Positions 35,626-35,770 of a DNA stretch of 35,770 nt are shown in pieces. Positions within the stretch are counted from its first letter, which is position 1; the number at the start of each line of letters is the position of its first letter. The stretch comes from Gammaproteobacteria bacterium (GTDB lineage: Bacteria > Pseudomonadota > Gammaproteobacteria > Steroidobacterales > Steroidobacteraceae): positions 1 through 35,770 of the forward strand of contig VGVB01000030.1 in the NCBI GenBank assembly GCA_016882265.1, in the 5' to 3' direction. The notes beneath the pieces were generated by a model that made no database searches, was not told where the DNA came from, and was given only the letters and a program-made list of their open reading frames with translations. The position numbers and the translations under genes are program-made.

Positions 35626-35770
35626 TACTATTGAGCCTTGCATAAATGCCTGACAGTTTCACAATGGCAGTTCAGCCTGTTGCCAGAAGGCGCGGATCAG
35701 GCTCGGGCGGCGTTGCATGGAGCACAGCCGATTGCGCGCAGTGGTTTTGAGGTCAGCGAAGGTGCTGGCA
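35626..35770 (-). mobile_element. IS630-family insertion sequence, 3' end (runs off the window)
   Basis: Contains the transposase C-terminus plus about 30 bp of non-coding end (ATTGAGCCTTGCATAAATGC at 35630-35649 on the + strand). IS630 elements insert at TA; candidate TA dinucleotides are at 35626-35627 and 35629-35630. The opposite terminal repeat lies outside the window, so the exact border is uncertain. Confidence 0.55.
35659..35770 (-). CDS. IS630-like transposase, C-terminal fragment (5' end outside window)
   Basis: The last 36 or so codons are visible: ASTFADLKTTARNRLCSMQ, then RRPSLIRAFWQQAELPL and TGA at 35661-35659. The ending RNRL.S.QRRP.LI..FW is characteristic of many IS630-family DDE transposases, whose C-terminal tail follows the last catalytic acidic residue. 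The start, catalytic residues and integrity cannot be judged. It reads toward the amidase genes, about 100 bp from the amidase start, so read-through from the element could affect them. Confidence 0.7.
   Translation of the reverse strand, partial: ASTFADLKTTARNRLCSMQRRPSLIRAFWQQAELPL

Overview
The window comes from a GC-rich (roughly two-thirds G+C by eye) Gram-negative bacterium. TonB-dependent receptors, lipoproteins, L,D-transpeptidases, a Tat-exported high-potential iron-sulfur protein, an RND pump and a BigR-like regulator point to a proteobacterium, most likely a gammaproteobacterium of the Steroidobacter/Nevskia/Xanthomonas sphere. That placement is inference; no rRNA or marker gene is present.

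Region A (1-8314, + strand) is one tight operon with 4-bp stop/start overlaps or very short gaps. It encodes a TPR protein with a PEGA-like tail (cut by the window edge), a membrane-anchored FHA-like/PEGA/FGE-fold protein, a small Pro/Ala-rich secreted protein, a MotA/TolQ/ExbB-type proton channel subunit, a cytoplasmic Hsp70/actin-like protein with a C-terminal FHA domain, two paralogous membrane-anchored von Willebrand factor A (VWA) proteins, and a lipoprotein. No ExbD/TolR/MotB gene is present. The two VWA proteins each carry an N-terminal membrane segment with an aspartate (SFLD...CGFGA), where such a partner would carry its proton-binding Asp. I read the locus as a candidate undescribed proton-driven envelope machine and as the most interesting system in the window.

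Region B (8297-11761, - strand) holds a TPR protein with a TonB-C-like end, a VanZ-family membrane protein, and an RluB-type pseudouridine synthase. A 300-bp gap follows, ending in a + strand intrinsic terminator with no recognised gene before it, and then the HiPIP gene.

Region C (12537-12854) is a tRNA-Ile(CAU) gene split after the anticodon by a 245-nt group I intron, the arrangement known from Azoarcus. A TonB-dependent receptor, a REP-like palindrome and a P2-type cation ATPase follow.

Region D (18149-23062) is a divergent pair: a BigR/SqrR-like persulfide-sensing repressor facing a DUF2892 protein, an RND adaptor and an RND pump. The intergenic promoters are readable, and the repressor promoter implies a leaderless mRNA.

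Region E (23067-28591, - strand) holds class I fructose-bisphosphate aldolase, an envelope cluster (unknown exported protein, two L,D-transpeptidases, coiled-coil lipoprotein) and an M20 amidohydrolase. Divergent from it is a cytochrome c/PQQ sugar dehydrogenase fusion.

Region F (30284-35770, - strand) begins at a perfect 40-bp inverted repeat between convergent genes. It holds an amidase gene followed by a single uninterrupted frame encoding a TonB-dependent receptor fused to a second, catalytically intact amidase. The right edge carries the C-terminal end of an IS630-like transposase.
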